From RGIG1681 sp045648025 (GTDB taxonomy: Bacteria > Bacillota > Clostridia > Christensenellales > UBA1242): a stretch of 64,000 nt of DNA. Below, one piece after another: positions 52,099-60,861 of the stretch (its first letter is position 1; every line of letters starts with the position of its first letter). The translations under genes and the position numbers were made by a program. The stretch is from positions 1 through 64,000 of the forward strand of contig JAZRNH010000015.1 in NCBI GenBank assembly GCA_045648025.1, in the 5' to 3' direction. Below the pieces are notes generated by a model that saw nothing but the letters and a program-made list of their open reading frames with translations, did not search any database and had not been told where the DNA came from.

Positions 52099-52989
52099 AT
52101 GAAAAAAGACAATATTTATAAAGAACTTGGCATAACACACTCTTTTTACTCAAGATTTGTAAAAAGATTTATTGATTTTATGTTATCACTTATTATGATT
52201 CTTATTCTTTCACCAATTTTGCTTATTGTATATTTGCTCACACTCATTTTCTTGGGCTGTCCTGCAATTTATAAACAAGCAAGACCTGGAAAAAACCACA
52301 AGGTTTTCTATATTTATAAATTCCGTTCAATGAACAACAAAAAAGACAAAGATGGCAACCTTCTTCCAGATGCTGAAAGAATCACAAAATTTGGAAAATT
52401 CTTAAGAAAATCTTCTCTTGATGAACTTCCACAACTCTTCAATATCTTAAAAGGCGATATGAGTTTTATTGGTCCAAGACCAAGACTTGTAAAAGATATG
52501 CTTTTCTATCCTGAAGATGTTCACAAATATTATCTTGTTAGACCAGGTCTCACAGGTCCAACACAAGCAAACGGAAGAAACAAAAACACTTGGGAACAGG
52601 TTTTTGAAAAAGATATCGAATATATGAAAAAAGTTACTTTTGGAAACGATATCAAAATTTTCTTTAAAACATTTATCAGTGTGTTTGCTTCAACTGGCGA
52701 AACCCACGGAAACTCTGAAGAAGACAAAACAAAAGAACAAACAAAAGAACAAGAATATTATTATGCTGATTATGCAAAAAGAGTTGGCAAAATCAATGAA
52801 GACCAATACAATCACGGTATGAAAATTGCAAAAGAAATTTGCGATAACAAAGGAACTGTTGAGTTTCACCCAGAACTTTTGTATGCTGACAAAATGGAAG
52901 AATTTTTGAAAGAATCAAAAACTGAAACAAAAACTGATGACGGTGAAAAAAACAAAACCAAAAAATCATCAAAAACTGAAAGCAAATAG
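52099..52989 (+). CDS. Undecaprenyl-phosphate sugar-1-phosphate transferase
   Basis: The 296-residue protein is a bacterial sugar transferase of the monotopic PGT type: YSRFVKRFIDFMLSLIM near residues 15-31, a membrane-embedded helix to about 53, KQARPGKNHKVFYIYKFRSM near 59-78, SLDELPQLFNILKGDMSFIG near 112-131 and GPRPRL, VRPGLTGPTQ near 150-159. It loads a sugar phosphate on undecaprenyl phosphate, the first step of glycan assembly. A C-terminal K/E-rich tail of about 100 residues is extra. GAGGT is 9 bases before the ATG. The divergent polymerase gene suggests a common pathway. Confidence 0.92.
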   Translation: MKKDNIYKELGITHSFYSRFVKRFIDFMLSLIMILILSPILLIVYLLTLIFLGCPAIYKQARPGKNHKVFYIYKFRSMNNKKDKDGNLLPDAERITKFGKFLRKSSLDELPQLFNILKGDMSFIGPRPRLVKDMLFYPEDVHKYYLVRPGLTGPTQANGRNKNTWEQVFEKDIEYMKKVTFGNDIKIFFKTFISVFASTGETHGNSEEDKTKEQTKEQEYYYADYAKRVGKINEDQYNHGMKIAKEICDNKGTVEFHPELLYADKMEEFLKESKTETKTDDGEKNKTKKSSKTESK

Positions 52990-52999
52990 TTAAAAAGTT

Positions 53000-53028
53000 A
53001 AAACCACCACAAAATGGTGGTTTTTTTA
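53000..53028 (+). terminator. Intrinsic terminator
   Basis: AAACCACCA-CAAAA-TGGTGGTTT followed by T run. Confidence 0.88.
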
Positions 53029-53140
53029 TTGTTTTTTAACCAAAAAACTGGCAATTTTTATTTTTATAAAATAAAAAATATTGCATTTTGAAAGTTTATA
53101 GTATAAACTTGAATTAACAATTTATATTTTGGGGGCTTAT

Positions 53141-55387
53141 ATGGTTAACGAATTTGGCAATATTAACAAAATGACCTTAGACCAATTTGAAACAGCAATG
53201 AAATATTATGAAGATAAAATTGCTGCAATAAAAGAAGATTCAACAATTAGCGAAAGCACAAAGAATTGGTTTTTAGAATTATATAACACAAGAGTTGCAT
53301 TTTTAAACAAAACATTTAAAGAACTTCAAACAACAATCAACTCTGCAAGAAGCTCTGGTGTGTTTGTAAATGAAGCAACTGCAACTTTAGATAGTTTGGG
53401 CAGAACCAAAACAGATATTGGTTCATTTTCACAAATGAGTCAAAACAAGAAAAAATATAAAGTTAAACAAGCATTCAAAATTGTTGGGGCTGTGCTTCTT
53501 CCTTTGGTTGGAACTATTCCATTTTTGGTTAGTTTTAAAAGAGCAAAGAAGAGATTTAAAGATGTCAACAAAGCTTTGGTTCAAGAAAACATTGATCTTG
53601 GAAATTTTGTTAATGAATCACAAAAACCTTATGAAAAAGGTCTTTTGACAAGAACTCCTTTTTCTGAAAGAGATATGCAAAATATGCTTGATAACCAAAC
53701 AGAAATTACTAGACTTCAAAACATATTAGCAACTGCCCCAATCAGTCCTATTGAAAAGAAAAATTTAACCGCAAAACTTTTGGCTCTTAAAGAGTATGCT
53801 CAAAAGAACGGATATGCTTTGAATCCTGGTGTTTTATCTGGACCAGAATTCAAAACAAAAACTGATGATAAAAACAACACAGTGAATCAAATCAAAACCG
53901 ACACCGCTGCAATTTCTGTTGCACCTGCAAAACTTAAAGATGTTTATGACAGAATTCAACAACTTCAAAAATTAAAAGAAAAAGCAGAAGCTCTTCTTTC
54001 TCCAACAGCAAAAGACCCTGAGGTTCAAGCAAGAATTGCTGAAATTGACGGAAAGATTGCAACTCTCAAAACCGTTGCAATTGCAGCTGTTGAAAACGGA
54101 GCAAACACAATAACTGCTGACCTTAACTCAAAAGTTACCACATCAACAGCAAAAGTTGATCTTCAAGCATCAAACACTGATCTTGAAGCTGTTTACACCT
54201 CAACCGCTGAATATGGTGTTGATGTTAAAACAGCAAAAAAGATGGCTGAAGAAATTGGTGTTCCACCTGAAAAAATTGCTTTGATTGACGGAGTAACTTC
54301 AACTTATGATTCACTCAAAGCTGCAAACGATACAAAGCTTAAACCATTTTTAGATCAAGACAAATATGCGGATCTTCTTTCAGAAGCTGAAACAATTTTA
54401 ACTGATCTTGAAACTCTTAAAAATGATGCCACAAAATATGCAGCTCTCACACTTGAAGAAATTATTGATGCAAACTCAAAACTTTCAGTTGCTAATTCTA
54501 GACTCAAAGAAGCAAAAGGAATGTCTCCACTTGTTAGTGACAAATTAAACATTGCAGACCTTCTCACAAAATATTCTGTATTAAACAGTGATTTTACCAA
54601 AAAGCTTAACACAACAAAAGCTGATGAAAAAGATATTTCTGCTCTTGAATCAAAAATTAAAACAACAAAACTCAAAGCAAGAGATTCATTAACCACTGTT
54701 CAATCAAAAGCAACTTCACTTAAAGAAACATTAGATCTTATGCAAACCGAAGAATATATGAATCTTTATATTTCAACTCACAGTTCTTCAGAATATGCAA
54801 CTTTAATAAGTCAAGGAAAATCTCAACTTGCAGAACTTGAAACAAGATCAAAAGAAATTGAAAATGGTTGGGACGGTTATCTTTCTGAATTTAATACTAA
54901 CAAACTTCTTGATTCTGATAATAAAACTGACCTTGCAATCAAAAAAGCTGCCCTTGAAGATTTAATTATCAAAATTGAAGCTGTTAAAGATTCAATTCCA
55001 ACAGCAGCTGCAACAATTGCAGAAATTAAAATTGAAATTAACAAAATTAACAGAAAATCTCAAACACTTGCTTCTGCTGAATCTGCTGCTGAACAAGCTA
55101 GTAGAGACAAAGCTGCCCTTGTTAAAGAAAAGGAAAAAGATGTTAAAGATTTTGAATCTGAATTTAATAACTATGTTAATGCTTTTGGCTCTGCTGACAA
55201 AACCGACCTTGCACTTAAAGTTAATTTATTCTTAGAAAAAGTCAATAAATATAAAACTCAACTCATCGCATTTGCCACAGCAAATGCTGTTGATGTGACC
55301 GAGCTTACTAATAAACTTGATTTACTTATTGGCCAAGCAAGTGTGGTTGAAAGCAAACTTCCAACAATCACAAGATCTAGTTCTTAA
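53141..55387 (+). CDS. Large coiled-coil protein with membrane hairpin, unknown
   Basis: The 748-residue protein is rich in A, K, T, L and D and is mostly helical coiled coil. A hydrophobic stretch near residues 109-129 (IVGAVLLPLVGTIPFLVSF) could be a membrane segment. The rest is heptad-like with helical repeats of about 100 residues, ending TITRSSS. I recognise no family. The start is taken as ATG at 53141 with GGGGG 5 bases upstream; a TTG four codons earlier is unlikely. The 117-residue acidic protein follows 36 bases later and may be cotranscribed. Confidence 0.72.
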   Translation: MVNEFGNINKMTLDQFETAMKYYEDKIAAIKEDSTISESTKNWFLELYNTRVAFLNKTFKELQTTINSARSSGVFVNEATATLDSLGRTKTDIGSFSQMSQNKKKYKVKQAFKIVGAVLLPLVGTIPFLVSFKRAKKRFKDVNKALVQENIDLGNFVNESQKPYEKGLLTRTPFSERDMQNMLDNQTEITRLQNILATAPISPIEKKNLTAKLLALKEYAQKNGYALNPGVLSGPEFKTKTDDKNNTVNQIKTDTAAISVAPAKLKDVYDRIQQLQKLKEKAEALLSPTAKDPEVQARIAEIDGKIATLKTVAIAAVENGANTITADLNSKVTTSTAKVDLQASNTDLEAVYTSTAEYGVDVKTAKKMAEEIGVPPEKIALIDGVTSTYDSLKAANDTKLKPFLDQDKYADLLSEAETILTDLETLKNDATKYAALTLEEIIDANSKLSVANSRLKEAKGMSPLVSDKLNIADLLTKYSVLNSDFTKKLNTTKADEKDISALESKIKTTKLKARDSLTTVQSKATSLKETLDLMQTEEYMNLYISTHSSSEYATLISQGKSQLAELETRSKEIENGWDGYLSEFNTNKLLDSDNKTDLAIKKAALEDLIIKIEAVKDSIPTAAATIAEIKIEINKINRKSQTLASAESAAEQASRDKAALVKEKEKDVKDFESEFNNYVNAFGSADKTDLALKVNLFLEKVNKYKTQLIAFATANAVDVTELTNKLDLLIGQASVVESKLPTITRSSS

Positions 55388-55423
55388 TTGTTTAAGTTAA
55401 TTCAAAATTTTTAGGAGAAAATT

Positions 55424-55777
55424 ATGGCAAATAAATTTTCAAATGAACAACTTCTTATGTTAAAAAATGCAGGTTTCACTGCAGAAGAAATTTCTCTTTT
55501 TGAGTTTAATCCAAAGTATGCCCCAACCGCTGATGAGCTTGAAGCAATTATGGCGGTAAATAGCATTGCAAAAACCCTTGAAGATATTCCTGAAAACAAA
55601 CAAGAATTCTTTAACGAAATCAACAACACTTATGGTGTTTTGATTGATGAAGACCTTCCACAAGAAGAGCTTGAAAAAAGGGTTAGACTTCTTGCAAAAC
55701 AAAATCCAAAACTTGCAAAACAAGTGGCTTCACTTTTTGTGCTTATTGATTTTGCAGACAATTCAGAAGAAGAATAA
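55424..55777 (+). CDS. Acidic helical protein, unknown
   Basis: The 117-residue protein is helical and acidic, beginning MANKFSNEQLLMLKNAGFTA and ending DNSEEE. The N-terminal A-G-F-T-A-E-E-I-S segment looks like a short helix-turn. I do not recognise it. TAGGAG lies 8 bases before the ATG and a terminator follows, so it may be the last gene of the unit starting at 53141. Nothing indicates a membrane location. Confidence 0.7.
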   Translation: MANKFSNEQLLMLKNAGFTAEEISLFEFNPKYAPTADELEAIMAVNSIAKTLEDIPENKQEFFNEINNTYGVLIDEDLPQEELEKRVRLLAKQNPKLAKQVASLFVLIDFADNSEEE

Positions 55778-55784
55778 AAAATAT

Positions 55785-55817
55785 AAAGGCCACTGCAAAA
55801 CCGCTGTGGCTTTTTTG
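55785..55817 (+). terminator. Intrinsic terminator just before NUDIX gene
   Basis: AAAGGCCAC and GTGGCTTTT arms (one G-U) followed by Ts. Only 12 bases separate it from the NUDIX start codon, so NUDIX may be expressed only by readthrough or by a cryptic promoter. Confidence 0.75.
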
Positions 55818-55828
55818 TGGAGAAATAT

Positions 55829-56329
55829 ATGCAAAGAGAATTAAGAGATTATTATAACAAAAACAGTGAACCTGTTGGTAAAACCTATTACAAAGGCGAT
55901 CCTTTTCCAGAAGGACTTTACCCCATGGTTGTTATGGTCTGCATACAAAACTCAAAAGGTGAACTTTTGATGCAAAAAAGAGTCCCTTCAAAAGGTGGCG
56001 ATTGGGGTGTGACTGGCGGTCACCCAAAAGCCGGAGAAACCCCTATTGAAGGTATGCTCACCGAAATCAAAGAAGAAATTGGTCTCACCGTTTCAGCAGA
56101 TGATTTGATTTTATTTTCAGAGGGTTTTGACGGAAGACATTGTTACAAACAATATTACTTAAAAATTGATATTGACCCATCTGAGTTAACAATTCAAGAA
56201 GAAGAGCTTTCAGAAGTTAAATGGTTCTCTATTTCCGAGCTTGACAAAATGGCTGAAACTGGTGAACTTAATCCAAATCAAGTTGCTTGTTTTGTTAAAT
56301 GTAAACAATATTTAAACCAAAAAAGATAA
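55829..56329 (+). CDS. NUDIX hydrolase
   Basis: The 166-residue protein has the Nudix box GHPKAGETPIEGMLTEIKEEIGL around residues 57-79 and the fold core VVMVCIQNSKGELLMQKR. The box differs from GX5EX7REUXEEXGU in having Thr in place of the R before E-x-x-E-E. Such enzymes hydrolyse nucleoside diphosphates linked to another group; the isopentenyl-diphosphate-isomerase-like start (N-E-P-V-G-K-T-Y) resembles a broad group with uncertain substrates. TGGAG precedes the ATG by 6 bases. No promoter is visible between the terminator and the start. Confidence 0.88.
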   Translation: MQRELRDYYNKNSEPVGKTYYKGDPFPEGLYPMVVMVCIQNSKGELLMQKRVPSKGGDWGVTGGHPKAGETPIEGMLTEIKEEIGLTVSADDLILFSEGFDGRHCYKQYYLKIDIDPSELTIQEEELSEVKWFSISELDKMAETGELNPNQVACFVKCKQYLNQKR

Positions 56330-56351
56330 GTCATAACACTTATCTTTTTTT
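56319..56351 (+). terminator. Terminator of NUDIX gene
   Basis: AAAAAAGATAAGT-CATAAC-ACTTATCTTTTTT hairpin overlapping the stop codon. Confidence 0.88.
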
Positions 56352-56394
56352 ATTCATCAAACACAAGAGCAGATTCAAAAAACCGCAGTTTGTA

Positions 56395-56423
56395 TTGTTT
56401 TTAAGCTGTAATTATAGTATAAT
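56395..56423 (+). promoter_or_regulatory. Promoter of the 606-residue protein gene
   Basis: TTGTTT (56395-56400), 17 bases, TATAAT (56418-56423); a second TATAAT follows at 56430. Confidence 0.7.
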
Positions 56424-56453
56424 TATGCTATAATCCATCATTTGGGGGTTAAT

Positions 56454-58274
56454 ATGGCAGAATCTAACATTAAACCTATTATCGACAAACACAAAGATTT
56501 ATTTTTTAAATTGTTTGACTGGGTTGAACACCCATCTATGTCTGCCAATTTTTCAGACTGGTCAGTGTTTGCTGTTTATATTAATGATTTTCTTAATAAA
56601 TACTCTCTTGAAAAAACCGCTGAAAATTACTTAGAACAAATTAACAAAGAGTTTGATAGTTTAAAAACTTGGATTTCTGAAACAAAATTTCCAGACTATT
56701 GCATCAAATCAAAATCAAACAAATTGATTTCTTTTAAAAATTATATTAGTGATTTTCTTAAAGACTATTTAACAGAATATCAAAAACTTTACAAAAAAAT
56801 GGTTGATGAAAATTTACCTGAACTTCCAAAAGGCAAAGATTTTCCAGTTAAAAAATTATACAAATCAGACGGCTCAGAGTTTAATTTTGCAGAGTGTCAC
56901 AAATCAGTGCTTGAAGCAATTTATCTTCTTGAAAACAGTGGTGACAAACCTGTTTCTTTTGACCAGTTTTATTTGGATATTATTTCAGTTTTAAGAGAAA
57001 GATTTTCTAGCACTTTTGCAAAAACAAATCACACTCTTCCATCAATATCACTTTCAAATGAAGAAAAGGCTCAAATTGAAAACGACAGACAAAACTATTT
57101 GGCCGTTTTAAACAATTACTTAGATATTGACAATGATGATTATATTCATTTTAAATTTTTGTGCGAACACATTGCTTCGGCTTCACCTGAAGAAATTAAA
57201 CAACTTCTTGACAAGCTTTCAGAGGGTCGCAAAAATCAAATTGATTATTATGAACAACTTATCAAAGAAATCGAAATCAAACTTGCAGAACTTGAAACCA
57301 CTGCAACAGTTTCTTTGAGTGAAATTCCAGAAGCGGTTAGACTTTCAAAAGAACTTGAACTCAATAAACAATATCTTTCTGTTATACAGTCTGATTATGA
57401 ATGGATTATTCCAATATATTATGTCGCAACTTTTGGTGATGGTGACAACTTTTTAACACAAAAAATTCATCACTCATTTACAAAAGATCTTCATAACCCA
57501 GAAACCGATTATAACAAAATTTTGCTATATCTTATAAATATGAGAGAGCTTGACAGAGTTGGTCTTATTGAAAAAGGTTTCACTTTAAAAAAGAGTGGTT
57601 ATATGTATAAAAACGGAAAACCATCAACAATTGATTCAGATTTTAGCGACCTTGAAATCATCCGCAGAATTCGAGAAATTGACTTCGACCATCAAATTAA
57701 TGCCGTTTGTGACATTGATATTAAAGAAGAAAAAAAGATTCATAAAACAAAAGTTTATGAACACACCGAAGAAAAAACAAAACCATCTGCACATGGTTCA
57801 TCATCAGAAAAATATAAATACATAAGAGAAGTTTATGTGTCACATCCAATCATATCAAGTATGGCAACCGGACCAGTTTATGTGAAATTTACCAAAGAAA
57901 ATTTAACCAGAGGCACAATTGAAATTGCATTGTTTAAATATTTGACAGACAGCATTGAAGCTGGAATCCAAATTGTTAGAGCTGAAGAATTATATTCACT
58001 TTGGCGACCAGACAAAACCATTGCTGACCCAACTGAAAAAATCGCTGCAAAACACTCACTTTATGGCTCAGAAACTGTTCCTTCAACCAGACACTTTCAC
58101 ATTTATTCACAAGAAGAAGCTTTGTGGAGAAAGGTTAAAAAACTTGGATATATGGACCCAAGCCATATCGTTCTTTCTGAAACAATGTCACACAAAGAAT
58201 TAGACAGATTGTTCAACAACTGCTGTGGCATTAACAATCTATACACTTTTATTCATAATCACCAACCACAATAA
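56454..58274 (+). CDS. Unknown 606-residue protein
   Basis: I do not recognise this soluble protein. Its N-terminal third is helical, residues about 210-300 form a coiled coil, and its C-terminal 200 residues are strand-rich with aromatic and His residues (YVSHPIISSMATGPVYVKF, then a CCGINNLYTFIHNH end). Starts with ATG, 5 bases after GGGGG; a TTG four codons earlier is unlikely. The transglutaminase-like gene follows 19 bases later, so the two are probably one operon and may cooperate. Confidence 0.7.
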   Translation: MAESNIKPIIDKHKDLFFKLFDWVEHPSMSANFSDWSVFAVYINDFLNKYSLEKTAENYLEQINKEFDSLKTWISETKFPDYCIKSKSNKLISFKNYISDFLKDYLTEYQKLYKKMVDENLPELPKGKDFPVKKLYKSDGSEFNFAECHKSVLEAIYLLENSGDKPVSFDQFYLDIISVLRERFSSTFAKTNHTLPSISLSNEEKAQIENDRQNYLAVLNNYLDIDNDDYIHFKFLCEHIASASPEEIKQLLDKLSEGRKNQIDYYEQLIKEIEIKLAELETTATVSLSEIPEAVRLSKELELNKQYLSVIQSDYEWIIPIYYVATFGDGDNFLTQKIHHSFTKDLHNPETDYNKILLYLINMRELDRVGLIEKGFTLKKSGYMYKNGKPSTIDSDFSDLEIIRRIREIDFDHQINAVCDIDIKEEKKIHKTKVYEHTEEKTKPSAHGSSSEKYKYIREVYVSHPIISSMATGPVYVKFTKENLTRGTIEIALFKYLTDSIEAGIQIVRAEELYSLWRPDKTIADPTEKIAAKHSLYGSETVPSTRHFHIYSQEEALWRKVKKLGYMDPSHIVLSETMSHKELDRLFNNCCGINNLYTFIHNHQPQ

Positions 58275-58293
58275 AATTTTTGGAGAAATTTTT

Positions 58294-59136
58294 ATGACAA
58301 TCAAATCTACTGCCGAACTATCTTTAAAAGAAATTGAAAAACTATTAAAATCTGGCAAGGTTGAAACCATCACCATTAAAGATGACAATTCATCATTAAA
58401 TGCTCAAACATACCCTATTTTAGACTTATATTTAATAAAGTCAAAAATGATGGAGTTTTTAAAACATTGTCCTGACTTTGACCCACAAAATCCAAGTTCT
58501 GAAAAAGAAATTTTCACATATATATATTTAAAACTTGCCCACACTGCAAAGTATGATGAATTTGTTCGTGATTTAAAACACAATTATGACACATATTATG
58601 TTGGCAAAGGCGAAGATTTAATTCACTCAGCCGGAAACTTAAAAGGGATTTTCATTTATAACGAAGCTGTTTGTTTGGGTTTTGCTGAAGCTTTAAGAAA
58701 CCTTCTTGCAGAAAAAAATATAACAGCAAAAGTTATGTCTGGCGGCGGCTCAAAAACAATTTCAGAGGCCAGAAAAAACAATTCTTTTGGCCATGCTTGG
58801 AATCAAGTGAAACTTGATGAAACTTGGTTTAACTGTGATGTTACTTTTGATAGAAACAATATTTTAAAAGGCAAAAATTTACAATACTTTTTAAAATCAA
58901 ATCAATATTTTTATCACTATTCAAAATACCCAGGTGATTCAAATCAAATTATTGAAAAAACCACAAAAACTCTTTTGCCAGAAGAACAAGATATGATTGT
59001 TTCAAAAATTTCACCACTTGTAGATTTTAGTCTTTTGCCAGAAAACCAAACCGATAAAAAACCAAAACTTGTTTCTTCTATTTTAGAGAAACTCAACTTT
59101 TTCAAAACCCACACCACCCCAAAACAATTTGAATAA
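58294..59136 (+). CDS. Transglutaminase-like cysteine-peptidase-fold protein
   Basis: The 280-residue protein has AVCLGFAEALRNLLAEKNI near residues 127-145 and FGHAWNQVKLDETWFNCDVT near 166-185, the Cys, His and Asp of transglutaminase-like domains (C-x-G-[YF]-A, H-A-W-N-x-V, W-x-x-x-D). No signal peptide is present. It should be a cysteine hydrolase or crosslinking enzyme acting on unknown substrates. TGGAG precedes the ATG by 8 bases, deciding this start over an upstream in-frame Met that overlaps the previous gene. Compare the longer protein at 43717, which has a variant core. Confidence 0.78.
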   Translation: MTIKSTAELSLKEIEKLLKSGKVETITIKDDNSSLNAQTYPILDLYLIKSKMMEFLKHCPDFDPQNPSSEKEIFTYIYLKLAHTAKYDEFVRDLKHNYDTYYVGKGEDLIHSAGNLKGIFIYNEAVCLGFAEALRNLLAEKNITAKVMSGGGSKTISEARKNNSFGHAWNQVKLDETWFNCDVTFDRNNILKGKNLQYFLKSNQYFYHYSKYPGDSNQIIEKTTKTLLPEEQDMIVSKISPLVDFSLLPENQTDKKPKLVSSILEKLNFFKTHTTPKQFE

Positions 59137-59160
59137 AAAAGGGATAATATCCCTTTTTTC
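59135..59160 (+). terminator. Intrinsic terminator
   Basis: AAAAAAGGGATA/TATCCCTTTTTT hairpin just after the transglutaminase-like gene. Confidence 0.85.
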
Positions 59161-59257
59161 TTTTGTCTATTTGTTAAATGCAAATATATAATTGTTTTTA
59201 TTTTAAATTTAATATATAATTATCTTAACATTTATATAAATTCAAAGAGGAACAAAA

Positions 59258-60298
59258 ATGATTAAAGCTGCTTCGCTTTTTAGCAATGTGGGTGTAGCTG
59301 ATACTTATCTAAAAGAAAATGGAATTTCTGTTGTTGTAGCAAATGAATTGCTTAAAGACAGGGCAAATTTTTTCAGACACCTATACCCAGACTGCAATAT
59401 GATTACTGGCGATATAACCAATCCAGAAATTTATAACAAAGTGCTTTCTGCCGCAAAAGAAGAAAACATTGATTTTGTTTTGGCAACTCCACCTTGTCAA
59501 GGTATGAGTGTTGCCGGAAAAATGCAGAAAGATGACCCAAGAAACACTCTTATAATCAAGGCTGTTGATTTTATAAAAGAAACCGATCCAACAACAGCAA
59601 TCATTGAAAATGTTCCTACAATGCTTAAAACTAGCATCTTAATTGATGATAAACCTATTTTAATTAAAGATTATATAAAACAAGAGCTTGGTGATAAATA
59701 TAAAATTTCATTTAATGTTTTAAATGCTGCCGATTATGGCACACCACAAGTTAGAAAAAGAGTTATTGTTCTCCTTTCAAAAAATGACGAGTGGAAACTT
59801 CCAAAAAAACAACCACATATTACAGTTAAAACTGCCATTGGCGATTTGCCATCACTTGAAGCAGGTGAAAAAAGTGATATAAAATATCACACTGCACCAA
59901 AACATAATGAAAGACACATTTTGTGGATGAGCCACACCCCAACTGGTCAAACCGCTTTTAATAACCCTGTTTATTTTCCTCAAAAAGAAAATGGTGAAAG
60001 AATAAAAGGCTTTGCAACAACCTACAAACGCATTGAATGGGATAAACCTGCCCCAACAGTTACAATGTGCAATGGTGCAATATCTTCACAAAACAATGTT
60101 CACCCTGGAAGACTCAAAGAAGATGGAACATATTCAGATGCAAGAGTTTTAACAATTTTAGAACTACTCAGAATTATGGGGCTTCCTGATGATTGGAATA
60201 TTCCAGAATGGGCATCAGAATCACTTGTTAGAAAAACTTTAGGAGAAGGCATACCACCAAGGCTTATTGAAGCCCTTATCAAAACAATGCCAAAATAA
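59258..60298 (+). CDS. DNA cytosine-5 methyltransferase
   Basis: The 346-residue protein has the ordered m5C methyltransferase motifs: I (AASLFSNVGVADTYLKENG near residues 4-22, a variant of F-x-G-x-G), IV with the catalytic Cys (ATPPCQGMSVAG near 79-90), VI (AIIENVPTML near 117-126), VIII (YGTPQVRKRVIVLL near 163-176), IX-X (GEGIPPRLIEALI near 330). It methylates cytosine in a short target to protect against the neighbouring nuclease(s); the target-recognition region lies near 180-290. GAGGAA precedes the ATG by 6 bases. The two nuclease-like genes follow with 3-base and 2-base gaps, so all three are cotranscribed. Confidence 0.94.
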   Translation: MIKAASLFSNVGVADTYLKENGISVVVANELLKDRANFFRHLYPDCNMITGDITNPEIYNKVLSAAKEENIDFVLATPPCQGMSVAGKMQKDDPRNTLIIKAVDFIKETDPTTAIIENVPTMLKTSILIDDKPILIKDYIKQELGDKYKISFNVLNAADYGTPQVRKRVIVLLSKNDEWKLPKKQPHITVKTAIGDLPSLEAGEKSDIKYHTAPKHNERHILWMSHTPTGQTAFNNPVYFPQKENGERIKGFATTYKRIEWDKPAPTVTMCNGAISSQNNVHPGRLKEDGTYSDARVLTILELLRIMGLPDDWNIPEWASESLVRKTLGEGIPPRLIEALIKTMPK

Positions 60299-60301
60299 AA
60301 T

Positions 60302-60859
60302 ATGAATATACTTTCTTTTGATGAATATTTTAATAACAACAAACACAAATTTGTAAAAATAAATATAACTGAATCTGAACAACAAAAAATTAAAGAAATA
60401 ATTAATATTGTTGTTCCAGCCAAAGCAACTGAATATCATCACAAAATTGACGGAAACCAAGAATATAAAAGGTTTTCAACTGGTTATTATGGTGAAATGG
60501 CTGTTGAAAAATTAACTGGTTTAAATTTTATTAGATATAGTGACAAGCATTCAAACTTATACCATAACCCAGATATTGACAATCTTAAAATTGGTGTGAA
60601 GTGTGTAGAATATGGAAAATTTCCTGTTATATTTAAAAACAATTTTAACCACGAAATAATATGTGTAAAGACCGATGACTCAACCGTTTATGTTTGTGGA
60701 CTTGCAACAAAAACGGTGTTAAATGAATATCAGTCAGATAGTTTAATATTATCGCCACTTTTAAGAGCAAGAGGAACAAAATCTGGTTTTTATGGTTTTG
60801 ACTATTTGATTCCATTTAAGAGTTTAGATGAATTAAAAAAGATATTAAAGGAAGTATAA
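60302..60859 (+). CDS. Putative PD-(D/E)XK-type nuclease subunit of R-M locus
   Basis: The 185-residue protein begins three bases after the methyltransferase stop. A core near residues 68-110 reads YYGEMAVEKLTG, then NPDIDNLKIGVKCVEYGKF: an acidic helix residue, D-I-D, a hydrophobic strand and G-V-K-C, reminiscent of the PD-(D/E)XK fold though with K following V rather than E-x-K. I call it a possible endonuclease or partner of the next protein. No ribosome site precedes its ATG, so translation may be coupled to the methyltransferase. I recognise no named family. Confidence 0.55.
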   Translation: MNILSFDEYFNNNKHKFVKINITESEQQKIKEIINIVVPAKATEYHHKIDGNQEYKRFSTGYYGEMAVEKLTGLNFIRYSDKHSNLYHNPDIDNLKIGVKCVEYGKFPVIFKNNFNHEIICVKTDDSTVYVCGLATKTVLNEYQSDSLILSPLLRARGTKSGFYGFDYLIPFKSLDELKKILKEV

Positions 60860-60861
60860 CT

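Noticed and set aside
53129..53140. TTG start four codons upstream of the coiled-coil gene
   Set aside because: It would leave the GGGGG ribosome site inside the coding sequence; the ATG at 53141 fits better.
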